Source: Legionella impletisoli
Lineage (GTDB): Bacteria > Pseudomonadota > Gammaproteobacteria > Legionellales > Legionellaceae
Length of the DNA: 64,000 nt
NCBI RefSeq assembly: GCF_900639875.1
Contig: NZ_CAAAIA010000002.1
Coordinates: 124,001-188,000, forward strand
Reading direction: 5' to 3'
The notes beneath the pieces were generated by a model, which saw only the letters and a program-made list of their open reading frames with translations, had not been told where the DNA came from and did no database searches. Numbering within the stretch: position 1 is the stretch's first letter; the number at the start of each line of letters is the position of its first letter. This document shows, piece by piece, positions 25,386 through 35,886 of the stretch. The translations under genes and the position numbers were made by a program.

Positions 25386-27041
25386 TCATAATTCCTTAGC
25401 CCAAGTATCTTTTAAACTAACCACGCGATGAAACGCAGTGGTTTTTTGATTATCTACTTCATTAACCGCATAATACCCTAAACGTTCAAATTGAAACACC
25501 TCGCTCGCGGGTTGATTCGCTAAAGAAGGTTCACAATACCCATTAGAAATCTGCAATGAATCGTAGTTGATGAATTGCAGAAAATCTTCCTCTCGCCCTG
25601 GATTTGGATCCGTAAACAAACGATCGTACTGGAAAATTTTAACCGGGTGTGCGTGTTGAGCTGAAACCCAATGTATAACACCCTTCACTTTGCGACCTTC
25701 AGGATTTTTACCCAATGTGTTTTCATCATAGCTACAATGAAGTTCCACCACATGACCTTGTTCGTCATGAATAACTTTTTCGCATCGTATTACATAGGCA
25801 TTGCGCAATCGAACTTCAGCTCCAGGCGATAATCGGAAGAACTTTTTAGGGGGATTTTCCATAAAATCATCCGCCTCAATGTATAATTCACGACAAAAAG
25901 GTAAAGCACGAAGTCCGAATTCAGGGTTTTGAGGATGGTATGGCGCGTTGAGTTCTTCTACCCTGTTTTCTGGATAATTTAAAATGACAACTTTTATCGG
26001 GTTTAAGACACACATGGCTCGTTTTGCCGTTTTATTGAGCTCATCACGAACGCATTCCTCCATGAGTGACATATCAATCACAGAATCACTGCGAGAAATT
26101 CCAATGAGCTCACAAAATTCACGTATTGCTTTAGGAGGATAGCCTCGTTTTCGCATGCCACGTATCGTTGGAAGACGAGGATCATCCCAGCCACTGACAT
26201 AGTTTTCTTCGACCAGTTGTCTAAGTTTCCGTTTGCTTGTAACGGTATGCGATAAGTTCAACCTAGCAAATTCGGTCTGAACCGGTCTAGCTGGCACCGG
26301 TAAATGTTCAATTAGCCAATCATACAACGGTCTGTGATCTTGAAACTCTAATGTGCACAAAGAATGGGTAATATGTTCTAAAGCATCCGACAATGGGTGG
26401 GCGTAATCGTACATAGGATAAATACACCATTGATCACCGGTTTGTTGATGCGTGGCATGACGAATTCGGTAAAGAACTGGATCACGCATGTTTAGATTGC
26501 CTGATTGCATGTCTATCTTAGCTCGCAATACATGAGCGCCGTCTTCAAACTCACCGGTTTTCATTCGCCGAAATAAATCTAGATTCTCTTCTATCGAGCG
26601 ATTACGATAAGGACTTTCACGACCCGGTTCTTGCAACGTGCCACGATATTCGCGAATGGCTTCCATGCTTAAACTATCAACGTAAGCCAATCCCTTTTGG
26701 ATTAGTAATTCTGCATAGTCATAAAGCGCTTGATAATAATCGGAAGAATGCGTTTTAGCATACCAATCAAACCCAAGCCAATGCACATCTTCAATAATTC
26801 CCTTTACAAACGCTTCTTCCTCTTTCATTGGATTTGTGTCATCAAATCGCAAGTAACAACGGCCATTGAATTCTTCTGCTAATCCAAAGTTTAAACAAAT
26901 CGACTTGGCATGGCCAACATGTAAAAAACCATTGGGCTCCGGTGGGAACCGGGTTACTACCTCTTTGTGTTTACCGAGTGTTAAATCGTCTTTGATTAAT
27001 TGACGAATAAAGTGAGGTCTTTTTTCAATGCTATCGGTCAT
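25386..27041 (-). CDS. glnS: Glutaminyl-tRNA synthetase
   Basis: Charges tRNA-Gln directly. The 551-residue class I enzyme shows PEPNGFLHVGHAKS (HIGH equivalent), the KMSKS-like VTSKRKL (usual glnS form is VMSKRKL, so one substitution), and the C-terminal beta-barrel anticodon-binding region (GVIHWVSAQHAHPVKIFQYDR). ATG 27041 fits the family start (SIEKRPHFIRQLI). Lies downstream of trpA by 24 bases, probably read through from the truA-trp operon, and upstream of cysS. Confidence 0.97.
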   Translation of the reverse strand: MTDSIEKRPHFIRQLIKDDLTLGKHKEVVTRFPPEPNGFLHVGHAKSICLNFGLAEEFNGRCYLRFDDTNPMKEEEAFVKGIIEDVHWLGFDWYAKTHSSDYYQALYDYAELLIQKGLAYVDSLSMEAIREYRGTLQEPGRESPYRNRSIEENLDLFRRMKTGEFEDGAHVLRAKIDMQSGNLNMRDPVLYRIRHATHQQTGDQWCIYPMYDYAHPLSDALEHITHSLCTLEFQDHRPLYDWLIEHLPVPARPVQTEFARLNLSHTVTSKRKLRQLVEENYVSGWDDPRLPTIRGMRKRGYPPKAIREFCELIGISRSDSVIDMSLMEECVRDELNKTAKRAMCVLNPIKVVILNYPENRVEELNAPYHPQNPEFGLRALPFCRELYIEADDFMENPPKKFFRLSPGAEVRLRNAYVIRCEKVIHDEQGHVVELHCSYDENTLGKNPEGRKVKGVIHWVSAQHAHPVKIFQYDRLFTDPNPGREEDFLQFINYDSLQISNGYCEPSLANQPASEVFQFERLGYYAVNEVDNQKTTAFHRVVSLKDTWAKEL

Positions 27042-27065
27042 TCTTTCAATTCCAAAATAAATGTT

Positions 27066-27878
27066 TTAGCATGGATGGTTATCCATCGCTTGCCGCATTT
27101 CAGCTATAAACGATTTTCCAGCTTCTAATGGATCTCTCTGGTTCTTATAAGCATGGTGTATTGTATCAATTAAAGCGGCTCCCACAATCACACCATCTGC
27201 AAATTGTGCGATGCGAGCCGCTATTTCTGGCGTTTTAATTCCAAATCCCACCATGAGTGGTAATCGGGACTGCGCTTTGCGACGAGAATAATCATGTTTT
27301 ACGGATTCCAAATCCAATGCATTCGAACCGGTCACACCTTTTAATGAAACATAATATAAATATCCACTTCCCAGTCGATTCACCTGCGACATACGCTCGT
27401 CAGAAGTAGTTGGAGAGCACAGATAAATTGCATGAACACCATATTGTTCCCACAAAGGAGCCACGGTTTCGCTTTCTTCAGGTGGCAAATCAACAAGAAT
27501 GGTTCCGTCTACCCCAACCTGCTTAACTCGTTTTATGAACGTTTCATAGCCATATTGCTCAATCGGATTAAGATAGCCCATTAAAATGATAGGCGTTTCA
27601 GTATTTTTTGTTCGAAATTCAGCGACCATATTCAAGACATCATCCATGCATACTCCATGCGCTAATGCTCTTTCCATTGCGCCTTGAATAACTGGACCTT
27701 CAGCCATAGGATCTGAAAAAGGAACGCCAATTTCCAATGCATCTGCTCCGCCTTCAACTAACGCATGCATCAGGGATACGGTAAAATCAGGCTCTGGATC
27801 ACCTGCCGTAATATAAGGGCTTAGCATTTTCTTTTTAGATTCATTTAGCCTTGTGAGTGTCTCATCAATTCGATTCAT
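27066..27878 (-). CDS. trpA: Tryptophan synthase alpha subunit
   Basis: Cleaves indole-3-glycerol phosphate to indole and glyceraldehyde 3-phosphate. The 270-residue TIM barrel contains the catalytic glutamate and aspartate in [18 protein letters not shown] and [15 protein letters not shown], and the phosphate-binding loop VGFGIKTPE. Start overlaps the trpB stop by four bases (translational coupling). Partner TrpB is directly upstream, so indole channelling is expected. Confidence 0.97.
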   Translation of the reverse strand: MNRIDETLTRLNESKKKMLSPYITAGDPEPDFTVSLMHALVEGGADALEIGVPFSDPMAEGPVIQGAMERALAHGVCMDDVLNMVAEFRTKNTETPIILMGYLNPIEQYGYETFIKRVKQVGVDGTILVDLPPEESETVAPLWEQYGVHAIYLCSPTTSDERMSQVNRLGSGYLYYVSLKGVTGSNALDLESVKHDYSRRKAQSRLPLMVGFGIKTPEIAARIAQFADGVIVGAALIDTIHHAYKNQRDPLEAGKSFIAEMRQAMDNHPC

Positions 27879-29074
27879 AGTGTTATGCCTTCTAGTTTAG
27901 CCACCGTATGAATATCTTTATCCCCACGCCCAGATAAATTGACGACGATTTGTTGCTGAGGGGTCATAGTTTTCGCTAATTTCATTCCGTAAGCCACCGC
28001 GTGGCTTGATTCCAAAGCAGGAATAATGCCTTCAATCTTGCATAAGACATGAAATGCTTCTAAGGCTTCGTCGTCGTTAATAGCAACATATTTAACCCGC
28101 CCTATATCGTTTAAATAAGCATGTTCTGGTCCAACCCCAGGATAATCTAATCCGGCTGAAATCGAATGCGTATCCATGATTTGACCTTGCTCATCACACA
28201 ATAAATAGGTCCGATTACCATGTAAAACACCAGGCTTGCCACCTAGAAGTGAGGCTGCATGCTGGCCACTATCCAACCCCTTTCCACCCGCCTCTACACC
28301 ATAGATTGTTACATCTTTATCCTTTAAAAAAGGATAAAATAATCCAATTGCATTTGAGCCCCCACCAACACAAGCTACTAAGGCATCGGGTAAACGAGTG
28401 GTTTTTTCTAAGAGTTGCTGCCGTGCTTCCTCACCAATAACGGATTGAAAATCACGAACCATTTGTGGGTAAGGATGAGGGCCGGCTGCTGTTCCAATAA
28501 TATAAAATGTATCATCCACATGGCTAACCCAGTCTCTCATTGCCTCGTTTAATGCATCTTTTAAAGTTTTGGAACCAGAATGAACGGGAATTACAGTTGC
28601 ACCTAATAATTTCATTCGATAGACATTGATGGCTTGCCGTTCAATATCCTCAGCTCCCATATAAACCACGCATTCCATGCCATATTTTGCCGCAACCGTT
28701 GCAGAAGCTACGCCATGCTGCCCTGCACCAGTTTCCGCTATAATGCGCTTTTTACCCATTCGTTTGGCTAATAATGCCTGACCTATCGTATTATTAATTT
28801 TGTGCGCACCGGTATGATTTAAATCTTCTCGTTTTAAATAAATCTCTGCTCCACCGATTGTTTGGCTTAGATTTTTAGCATGATACAGCGGTGTTTCTCT
28901 TCCGACGTATTGGATTAATTCAGATTTAAATTCAGCCTGAAAATCAGGATCATGACGTACTTTCTCATATGCCTGTTGTAGTTCTTGCAATGCATGAACT
29001 AAAGTATCGGCGACAAACATTCCGCCATATGGACCAAAGTGGCCGTATTGATCTGGAAGTTCTTGTTCGCTCAT
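27875..29074 (-). CDS. trpB: Tryptophan synthase beta subunit
   Basis: PLP enzyme condensing indole with serine to give tryptophan. PLP lysine is in HTGAHKINN, and the phosphate-binding loop GGGSNAIG and the C-terminal SGRGDKD motif are present. The frame opens at 29152, but ATG 29074 is chosen: it gives the normal start ([18 protein letters not shown]), has GGAG upstream, and sits two bases after trpF instead of overlapping it. About 399 residues, typical. Confidence 0.97.
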   Translation of the reverse strand: MSEQELPDQYGHFGPYGGMFVADTLVHALQELQQAYEKVRHDPDFQAEFKSELIQYVGRETPLYHAKNLSQTIGGAEIYLKREDLNHTGAHKINNTIGQALLAKRMGKKRIIAETGAGQHGVASATVAAKYGMECVVYMGAEDIERQAINVYRMKLLGATVIPVHSGSKTLKDALNEAMRDWVSHVDDTFYIIGTAAGPHPYPQMVRDFQSVIGEEARQQLLEKTTRLPDALVACVGGGSNAIGLFYPFLKDKDVTIYGVEAGGKGLDSGQHAASLLGGKPGVLHGNRTYLLCDEQGQIMDTHSISAGLDYPGVGPEHAYLNDIGRVKYVAINDDEALEAFHVLCKIEGIIPALESSHAVAYGMKLAKTMTPQQQIVVNLSGRGDKDIHTVAKLEGITL

Positions 29075-29076
29075 AG

Positions 29077-29688
29077 TTACTCCATAGTTTGCATAAATTG
29101 TTTCATTTTTTGGTGATCTTTTATTCCTGGTGATGACTCCACTCCGCTGCAAACATCAATGGCATATAAGGGGAGGCTTGAAATAGCAGCCATAACGTTC
29201 TGAGTATTTATACCTCCAGCAAGAATGATAGGTAAGGGTAATTGCTGGGGTATCATGGCCCAATCAAACGTTTGACCACTCCCTCCACGCTGGCTTGATG
29301 GCGTATCCAGTAATATTCCTGACGCGTTAGGGTATTTATTTGCCTCTTGTAAGATGGATTCATAAGAAGTTGCTGAAATAGCCTTGATGTAGGGCTTAGA
29401 AAATTGTTCACAAAACTCGCTGGACTCATCTCCATGAAACTGCAAAATATGCACAGGAATGTCACGAATCACTTCTTCTACAAACTGACGCTCAGGATTT
29501 ACAAAAACCGCAACAAGACTCATGAAGGGTGGAAGATTTTTTGATAACTGCTTCGCATTTGAAAGCGTGATGCAGCGAGCGCTTTGTGAATAGAAAATTA
29601 ACCCAACTGCATCGACGCCTAAGGAAACAGCCAATTCAATATCTTGCCGCTGCGTCATTCCGCACATTTTTACACGGACACGCCCCAT
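29077..29688 (-). CDS. trpF: Phosphoribosylanthranilate isomerase
   Basis: Amadori rearrangement of phosphoribosylanthranilate in tryptophan synthesis. The 203-residue TIM barrel starts VRVKMCGMT with the catalytic cysteine and has the general-acid aspartate in [20 protein letters not shown], then [10 protein letters not shown] and the C-terminal [18 protein letters not shown]. Part of the truA-trpF-trpB-trpA run; trpE, G, D and C are not in the window. Confidence 0.96.
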   Translation of the reverse strand: MGRVRVKMCGMTQRQDIELAVSLGVDAVGLIFYSQSARCITLSNAKQLSKNLPPFMSLVAVFVNPERQFVEEVIRDIPVHILQFHGDESSEFCEQFSKPYIKAISATSYESILQEANKYPNASGILLDTPSSQRGGSGQTFDWAMIPQQLPLPIILAGGINTQNVMAAISSLPLYAIDVCSGVESSPGIKDHQKMKQFMQTME

Positions 29689-29691
29689 GAA

Positions 29692-30480
29692 TTAACATCC
29701 CCCAAGAAATAAAGGCGTATTATTTCCTTTGATTACCCCAAATTCTTTCGGATATACAACCTCAGTTAAGTAAAGTCCGTAAGGTGGTGCTGTTTCAGCA
29801 CCCATTCTTCGATCTTTGGCGGCTAATACCTCATTGACCCACGGAACTGGCTGACGCCCAGAACCCACGGCTATCAATACACCAGCTATATTTCTAACCA
29901 TGTGGTGTAAAAATGCATTGGCGCAAATATCGATAATTACGAAATCTCCCTTACGAGCCACTTGCAAATGCTGTACATTGCGCATTGGAGAATTCGATTG
30001 ACACTCAATAGAACGAAAAGAAGTAAAATCTTGCTCGCCCAATAAAAATTGGCTAGCTTCATTCATAAGGCGATGATTTAACTGACGATATTGCCAAGTC
30101 ACATTCGAACGTAATAAACCAGGCCGTATAGGCGCATTATAAATCACATAAAGATAACGTCTGGAAAGTGCGGAAAATCTGGCATGAAATGTGTCAGGCA
30201 TTTCTCGCCCCCATTTAATACAAACGTCTTTAGGCAAAAAAGAATTAGTGCCATGAATCCATGAACGAATGGTTCGCTCTTTTTCCGTATCAAAATGAAT
30301 GATTTGATGGGTTGCATGAACCCCTGTATCTGTTCGGCCCGCGCAAATAACGTTGACGTCCTCATCCGCAACCTTACTTAAAGCATTTTCAATGACTTGT
30401 TGAACTGTGCGCAGACCGGCTTGCGATTGCCAGCCGTGATATTGACTGCCATCGTATTCAACCATCAAAGCAATGCGCAT
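29692..30480 (-). CDS. truA: tRNA pseudouridine(38-40) synthase
   Basis: Isomerises uridines 38-40 in the tRNA anticodon arm. Catalytic aspartate is in CAGRTDTGVHA; FHARFSALSRRYLYVIYN and FLHHMVRNIAGVL are family motifs. The frame extends to 30507, but ATG 30480 gives the standard MRIALMVEYDGSQYHGWQ start. In many gammaproteobacteria fimV sits immediately upstream of truA; here a thaumatin-like gene and an orphan gene lie between them. Confidence 0.96.
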   Translation of the reverse strand: MRIALMVEYDGSQYHGWQSQAGLRTVQQVIENALSKVADEDVNVICAGRTDTGVHATHQIIHFDTEKERTIRSWIHGTNSFLPKDVCIKWGREMPDTFHARFSALSRRYLYVIYNAPIRPGLLRSNVTWQYRQLNHRLMNEASQFLLGEQDFTSFRSIECQSNSPMRNVQHLQVARKGDFVIIDICANAFLHHMVRNIAGVLIAVGSGRQPVPWVNEVLAAKDRRMGAETAPPYGLYLTEVVYPKEFGVIKGNNTPLFLGGC

Positions 30481-30691
30481 AAACCAAAATCTCACTAAAA
30501 TCGCCAATGTATAACACTGTTATAGATTTGTCTAGGCTATTTGTCGAATGGTGTCATTCTCGACCACCTTTAAGATCGAGTAAGGAAGGACTGTCTACCA
30601 GCACTGATCTTTATACGTGGGATTGTTGGTAAAATAGCATAATTTACATCTAAGGTTTCCAAGAAGTAAGCGTGCCCCCTGCACGTAATCG

Positions 30692-30713
30692 GGTTTTTTC
30701 AGAGGGAAAAACC
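30692..30713 (-). terminator. Hairpin at the 3' end of the thaumatin-like gene
   Basis: GGTTTTTTC and GGAAAAACC form a nine-pair stem (one G-U) with an AGAG loop, overlapping the stop codon of the minus-strand gene. A second small hairpin (GTGC/GCAC) lies just beyond. No long T-tail, so a terminator is plausible but unproven. Confidence 0.4.
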
Positions 30714-32890
30714 TAAAATGCTGGGAAATATAATACATTTCCATGGACAACCACACCAACACATGCTGGAACATTAGGCCATGTTAGTTTATCTTGATTC
30801 AATGTGATTGGGCATTCTCGAATCAATCCATTGTTCCCTAATATCTTCACAACGGTTTGTCCTTGTGGAAAATATACGGTTTTATCGCGAGAATCCCATC
30901 GGACCACTTGGTCATTTACAGTAATGGTCATGCCAGCGGCAATTCCTAAGCCAAACGATTTACTATCGCCGCTTGGAGCAGCTTGCGGCAATGGATTTGG
31001 TAAACCAATATAGATATCCCCATTGTTTTGCGTTTGCAACACCAATCCGCCGCTACAGAGTAAACCTGTGTCTTGAATAATGGATAGTGAATCGCCTGAT
31101 TTTCCAATCATACAGCTTGCGCTAATGTCATGTTGATAAGCAATTAAATTAATCTGGGTAGCATTACCTAAATTATCTAGCGCGATTTTAGAGCCATTGG
31201 TGACTATGTGATGTAAAAACTCGGCATACATGGAAGGATCCATACCAAATACGACGTATTTAGGTGCCTCTGGCAAAACTCCACCATCCCCGGTATCGGG
31301 GATATCAGCGGGCAAATAAACGTGTATTTTTTCATTTCCTTCTTTCACGATATTAAGTCGTAAACACAGCTCTCCTTGTCCACGCGTAACATTATCAGGA
31401 CTTATCGTTAAATTACAGGAAGCGGATTTATTGCCTTGAAAGGCTTTTAAAACAGAGTTTTGAGGCAACTGAGATGCTTCAATTGGTTCTGCGTTGTTCA
31501 AGATCCTGTCATTCAGTGCTGCGCTCACTCCGAATGTCGGGTTAAAATTAAATTGTACTTTAAAGGTTGCTTTAGGTGGCTGTGGGGCTTCAGGGAATGT
31601 CAAAGTTTTAGTGGTGTTATTAATAATCAGCTGAGCACACAGTGTGCCGCTATCGCCAGTAACTTGCTGGTTTGTATCCACTTTAAGAACACACTGTGAG
31701 GCATCTTCTAGGAGTTTAACCACAGCGCCATTGACTATATTAAGTTCCTGGTTATTAGATACAGGTTGTTCATTATAGGTTGCTTTAACCCCTTCTGGCA
31801 CAATCGCTTTAAACTTAATTTCACTGGGTTGTTGGTCTTCTTTAGGGCAAAAAATTAATTCAAATTTGGTTTGCGGTCCACAACGTGCGAGTCCTTTGGC
31901 GTCATCATAAGCATACGTATAGGAATTGCATTGTTGGATTTGGGTCACAGCTTGTGCATAACTACTTCTAGCAGCGGGGCCTGCGCTACATTGTCCGCTT
32001 GAAATGGGTGGTGTCGGACAACAATACATTTGGGCTTCAGGTGATTCTGGCGTTAGACCGCCTAAAATATGTTTCCAACCACCGGCATCACTTCCACCAT
32101 CACTACCCTGGGCCGTGGTTAACTTAGCGCAGGGACTAAAACAACCAATGGATTCTCCAGTCTCTTTTTCAACCCACTGTAAATTAACTTCTGTGACATT
32201 TACTCCATTAATGGTATTGAATTGACCTTCAGTTGATAAGTTTGCACTTGCTGGACATAAGGTTGGTTTTAATCCTCCGCAATTCACCCCTGGATCGGTT
32301 AAGACTTGTTCAGAGTGCAAATCTAAGCAAGTGTTTTGATGGTTTATGACGTTCACAGCGTAAGGTAAGGTGTAACCATCAACTGCAGAACCATTCCACC
32401 AGGTCTCAGGACCTAAATTTTGTCCTGGAGCGCTGGGATTTGGTGCACAAAGAGAAGGGTTATGATTAAATATCGCAGCAACACATCCCCACGTTGCTTC
32501 AAATTTGCTATTGATATCCGGCGCATAAGGAGGCTTCTGCCAGCCTTTTGATTCGGCTTCAGGTACGGCAGTACTTTCACCAACCTTACAGTTATACCCA
32601 TGTTCGTTACATCCTTTTTTAGCCCAAAATCTTGTCGATGCAAGCCCTTTATCTGGGATGGCATAATCATATGCTAAACCAGGAGCTATCTCTACTACAT
32701 TGGGATCATTCGTTGGGTTTTTAAAATCTTGTTGAATCCATAATGGTTCATCGCATTGATTGGTAACCCTGAATCGACTAGTTTGTTGAGTATCAGGTGT
32801 GGTAACCCCTGCTATGCCATCCAAAGAAATGAAGCAGATAACTAAACCTATTAAGATATGTTTAATCTTTAGATGCGGCACATTCGTCAT
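30713..32890 (-). CDS. Secreted thaumatin-like protein with C-terminal repeats
   Basis: A 725-residue exported protein. A signal peptide (LIGLVICFISLDGIAG) is followed by a thaumatin-family domain at about residues 35-350. It starts FRVTNQCDEPLWIQ and ends with the thaumatin signature arrangement QQCNSYTYAYDDAKGLARCG and FELIFCP; many cysteines fit the disulfide-rich fold. The rest (about 355-725) is four degenerate repeats of about 90 residues, each with a conserved cysteine and a closing YLP/YIGLP-like strand, perhaps Ig-like or binding modules. Thaumatin-like proteins in plants and fungi bind or hydrolyse beta-glucans; that activity here is only inferred. It may be a type II secretion substrate. 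Confidence 0.75.
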   Translation of the reverse strand: MTNVPHLKIKHILIGLVICFISLDGIAGVTTPDTQQTSRFRVTNQCDEPLWIQQDFKNPTNDPNVVEIAPGLAYDYAIPDKGLASTRFWAKKGCNEHGYNCKVGESTAVPEAESKGWQKPPYAPDINSKFEATWGCVAAIFNHNPSLCAPNPSAPGQNLGPETWWNGSAVDGYTLPYAVNVINHQNTCLDLHSEQVLTDPGVNCGGLKPTLCPASANLSTEGQFNTINGVNVTEVNLQWVEKETGESIGCFSPCAKLTTAQGSDGGSDAGGWKHILGGLTPESPEAQMYCCPTPPISSGQCSAGPAARSSYAQAVTQIQQCNSYTYAYDDAKGLARCGPQTKFELIFCPKEDQQPSEIKFKAIVPEGVKATYNEQPVSNNQELNIVNGAVVKLLEDASQCVLKVDTNQQVTGDSGTLCAQLIINNTTKTLTFPEAPQPPKATFKVQFNFNPTFGVSAALNDRILNNAEPIEASQLPQNSVLKAFQGNKSASCNLTISPDNVTRGQGELCLRLNIVKEGNEKIHVYLPADIPDTGDGGVLPEAPKYVVFGMDPSMYAEFLHHIVTNGSKIALDNLGNATQINLIAYQHDISASCMIGKSGDSLSIIQDTGLLCSGGLVLQTQNNGDIYIGLPNPLPQAAPSGDSKSFGLGIAAGMTITVNDQVVRWDSRDKTVYFPQGQTVVKILGNNGLIRECPITLNQDKLTWPNVPACVGVVVHGNVLYFPAF

Positions 32891-32975
32891 GAAGTCACCT
32901 ATTTATAACACATATTGTAAGTATAGATGCCACGAAAGCGGCGAGTTGCTATTTTACTATTTCTTAACGTTTATG

Positions 32976-33491
32976 CTACTTAAAAGCTAACTCAGAGGCT
33001 TTATGGGGAGCCAGCACAGTTGTGCAGTTCGAAGAACTGTTTTCAGAGGTTTTGGCAAACAAAGAGTTTATTTCTAAAGAAGAGCTCACTGGTAATTCAT
33101 AATCTAATCCATGCGTACGACAATACTCATTAAACGGAATTTTTTCCGCTTCACGGATGCCTACAAATGTAAACAGGCTATTCAACAAGTCCTTTAAAAG
33201 TTCGGTTGCCTCATCTTTTAGGAATATATAATCATTTGAAGAAATTTCTACGGTATTATTCCTATTAGGAAACTTTTTATAATCTTTGTATTTTTCTTTA
33301 AATTTGACTATAAAATCTAAAAAAACATTACCGTAATCCGTATAGGATAGCTTAACGTCTAAAATCACATCAGAGGGATCGCATAAATCAAACTTTAATC
33401 GGATGTGATCAATATTTGTAATGTTTTTATCATGAGGCGTTAAAACTATACTTCCCTCATCTTCTTTAAGGTTAAGCCTAGGTAGAGGCAT
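32976..33491 (-). CDS. Hypothetical protein, orphan
   Basis: About 171 residues, no signal peptide or membrane segment, no recognised family. The frame opens at 33524, but ATG 33491 is chosen because a strong AAGGAGAT site lies just upstream and it gives a compact start (MPLPRLNLKEDEG). The N-terminal half is beta-rich with alternating charge, the central part has a lysine-rich helix (FKEKYKDYKKF), and the tail is Ser/Asn-rich. It lies between fimV and the thaumatin-like gene, breaking the fimV-truA linkage; the pair may have arrived together. Confidence 0.6.
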   Translation of the reverse strand: MPLPRLNLKEDEGSIVLTPHDKNITNIDHIRLKFDLCDPSDVILDVKLSYTDYGNVFLDFIVKFKEKYKDYKKFPNRNNTVEISSNDYIFLKDEATELLKDLLNSLFTFVGIREAEKIPFNEYCRTHGLDYELPVSSSLEINSLFAKTSENSSSNCTTVLAPHKASELAFK

Positions 33492-33540
33492 GTCTGATCT
33501 CCTTATAGGTCCATTCAAACGCATTCATCTTATAAGTGAG

Positions 33541-35886
33541 TTACTCCTTGTCGAGAAGTTGCTCCAACATGGATTTAGCTTTTTTCTTCTGTTCCTCAGT
33601 TCCATATTCTATAACTTCTTCAAGTGATTGTTTTGCTGCTTCATAATCGGACATACTGACATAAGTAGAAGCCAAATCAAGAAGGGTTTGTAATGCACGA
33701 GTACTTTTTATAGGCTTTAATTCTTCCTCATCCACAGTAGCTACTATAGACTCATCGGAATTTTTTTCCTCCTCGTGATGGATAGACAATTCGATTGGAG
33801 GCTCAGGTTCATCTACTGGAGGACTCTCATCTTCTTGAAGGTCCTCTTCCTCTGTTTCTTTTGATTTTTCATCTTCTTCAAACACTGGAGGCACAAACTC
33901 AAGAGCATTATCCTCTTCATTAAGTTTATGCGAAACGTTTGACGGAGTTGTTGGCTCTGATTCAACCTTTTCCTCAGGAATATAAGGTTCAAATTCAATG
34001 AGTCCGGTATCTACACCATCATCCTCAGAAGCTTCTCTACTTTCAGACCTTTCTAAACTTACATCTTTAGAAACCTCTGACTCTGACTCTGATTCTGGCT
34101 CTGATTCTGGCTCTGGTTTTGGCTTGGGCTCTGGCTCTGGCTCTGACTCTGGCCCTGGTTTTGGCATCTCCTCTACTGCGTCATGCCTTAACTCATCAAC
34201 TTTTTCTTCGGGGGGTTCTAATACGATAGGCTCCCCTAAAATTTTGGGGGCGTTTTCAGTTTGAGGCTCGATATCGCCTAACGCCTCTTTTGGTGTAATC
34301 TCAGGTTCCTTCGTTAAAGTAGCTTGCTCTTTTTCCTCTTGCGTTTTAGGAACTCTGCTTTCTTTAATGACCACACCAGATGTAGGTAAAGGTTTTAGAG
34401 GCTCAGAAGTTTCCGCTTCTTCTGAATGATTTTCCGACGACTCTTCTTCTGTGATGATGGGTAAGGTTAGGGACTCACTGGAAGACTCCTCCATTTTCTT
34501 AACTTCTTTAGGCTCTTGATGGCCTTTTATTATCCAGAACCACCAATAACTAAACAAAGCCCCACCGATTATGAATACGATAATAAGTACCACCCATGGC
34601 CATGATGAGGGATTCTTATATTCTTCTGTTGCGCTTGCTTGGCCGGCCAAACCTTGCCTTAAGGTCAACTTTCGAACTTGTTCTTGTAAGTTTTGTAGCG
34701 CTTGCTCTCTTTTTTGTAGTTCATTTTGGAGGCGTTTATTTTCAGCTTGTAAGAGTTTAACTTGCTCAGTTAAGAGTGAGTTGGTTTCGCGTACGGAATC
34801 GATAGCGGCTGCAGCAATAGCCATTTCTGCTCTAAGATGCGCTTGATCGCTGCTTGTATCTTGAACCTGAGTTTTAACCGATGCAGGTTTGGGTGTAGCG
34901 TCTTCTCCCGCAGATAAAAACGATGGATCGCTTGGGATAAAGGGTGAAAAAAAGGTCGTTTTACCTGGAACTGAAGCCGTAAAATCAGGAAGAGGAGGCA
35001 GTATAGATTTGTATTCTTTTTTTTGCGTTGATACTGGCTTTTGTATTTCACGGTCAACCTTAAAGTAAGGAGGGGCTAATACGTGGTTGATGGGTTCTTT
35101 TTTCTCCCAAGCAAGATCATGTTGGAACACTTCTCGTTTAGCTAGTTCTTCAGGGATTGTGTCTGCTATTTCAGCTGAAGGAATGTTTAATTTCATTCCC
35201 TTTTTCAAACCATTAATATTACCATCGGTAAACGCATCAGGATTTTCTCCAGTAATGGCTAAAATCATCTGGTGAAGCGTAATGCCAGATGGTTTAAGAC
35301 GCTGTGCAATTTGCCAGATGGTTTCATTTTCTAACGTAGGACCATACGTCTTGGCTTTAGACTGACCAATTGAATCACTGGTTTCAAACATTTGAGTGAT
35401 TACTTCTTTTTCAACAACGCCCGGCGCCCGGGTATTGGCAGTGGAATAAGCGCGTTTTTTTTTCTGTGCACGTATTTCTTTTCTTTTTAAATCCAGTTGA
35501 TAGGCGGGAGGATCGAGAAGAACCGTGTAGGCGCGATAAACTTGACCATTCGGCCAAGCTAAATCAACTAAGAGGTCTAGGTAAGGTTCTGTTATTGGCT
35601 CAATGGAACGCACCACAAGATAAGTTTTTCTGCGCTTTTTCTCAAGCTGAAAGATCAATGCGTCAAGAATATAGGAACGTTCAAGTCCTGCACGTTCAAA
35701 ATCTTCAACTGAAGCGACACTCACTTTAATGGCAGATGAAGGTAAATTACCCACATCAATTAGTTCAATTTCAGCATGGAAGGGTTGATTTAAATAGGAA
35801 TGCACCGTCATATTGCCGAGACCAAGCGCATTGGCGGCAATAGGAAACAGGAAAAATGTAATTACGTAACGTAATAATTTCTTCAA
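33541..35886 (-). CDS. fimV: FimV-like LysM membrane protein
   Basis: A 781-residue inner membrane/peptidoglycan protein related to Pseudomonas FimV, which organises cell poles and type IV pili. Signal peptide; N-terminal FimV domain (LGLGNMTVHSYLNQPFHAEI); a LysM domain with NETIWQIAQRLKPSGITLHQ; a coiled coil at about 345-405 (LLTEQVKLLQAENKRLQNEL); one membrane segment (WPWVVLIIVFIIGGALFSYW); a long acidic, Pro/Glu/Ser-rich cytoplasmic region; and the conserved FimV C-terminal helix motif (TRALQTLLDLASTYVSMSD). The low-complexity tract is encoded by a period-6 DNA repeat at 34075-34164. Confidence 0.9.
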   Translation of the reverse strand: MKKLLRYVITFFLFPIAANALGLGNMTVHSYLNQPFHAEIELIDVGNLPSSAIKVSVASVEDFERAGLERSYILDALIFQLEKKRRKTYLVVRSIEPITEPYLDLLVDLAWPNGQVYRAYTVLLDPPAYQLDLKRKEIRAQKKKRAYSTANTRAPGVVEKEVITQMFETSDSIGQSKAKTYGPTLENETIWQIAQRLKPSGITLHQMILAITGENPDAFTDGNINGLKKGMKLNIPSAEIADTIPEELAKREVFQHDLAWEKKEPINHVLAPPYFKVDREIQKPVSTQKKEYKSILPPLPDFTASVPGKTTFFSPFIPSDPSFLSAGEDATPKPASVKTQVQDTSSDQAHLRAEMAIAAAAIDSVRETNSLLTEQVKLLQAENKRLQNELQKREQALQNLQEQVRKLTLRQGLAGQASATEEYKNPSSWPWVVLIIVFIIGGALFSYWWFWIIKGHQEPKEVKKMEESSSESLTLPIITEEESSENHSEEAETSEPLKPLPTSGVVIKESRVPKTQEEKEQATLTKEPEITPKEALGDIEPQTENAPKILGEPIVLEPPEEKVDELRHDAVEEMPKPGPESEPEPEPKPKPEPESEPESESESEVSKDVSLERSESREASEDDGVDTGLIEFEPYIPEEKVESEPTTPSNVSHKLNEEDNALEFVPPVFEEDEKSKETEEEDLQEDESPPVDEPEPPIELSIHHEEEKNSDESIVATVDEEELKPIKSTRALQTLLDLASTYVSMSDYEAAKQSLEEVIEYGTEEQKKKAKSMLEQLLDKE
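34075..34164. repeat. Period-6 microsatellite inside fimV
   Basis: About 15 degenerate hexamers of CTCTGA, CTCTGG or related units on the plus strand encode the alternating Pro-Glu/Ser-Glu tract of FimV (PEPEPKPKPEPESEPESE). Because the unit is a multiple of three, gain or loss of copies would change tract length without shifting frame, giving length variation in the cytoplasmic linker. Confidence 0.8.

Noticed and set aside
33998-34264. Serine/glycine-rich open frame antisense to fimV
   Set aside because: It is a mirror of the fimV acidic repeat tract; no start site signal and low complexity.
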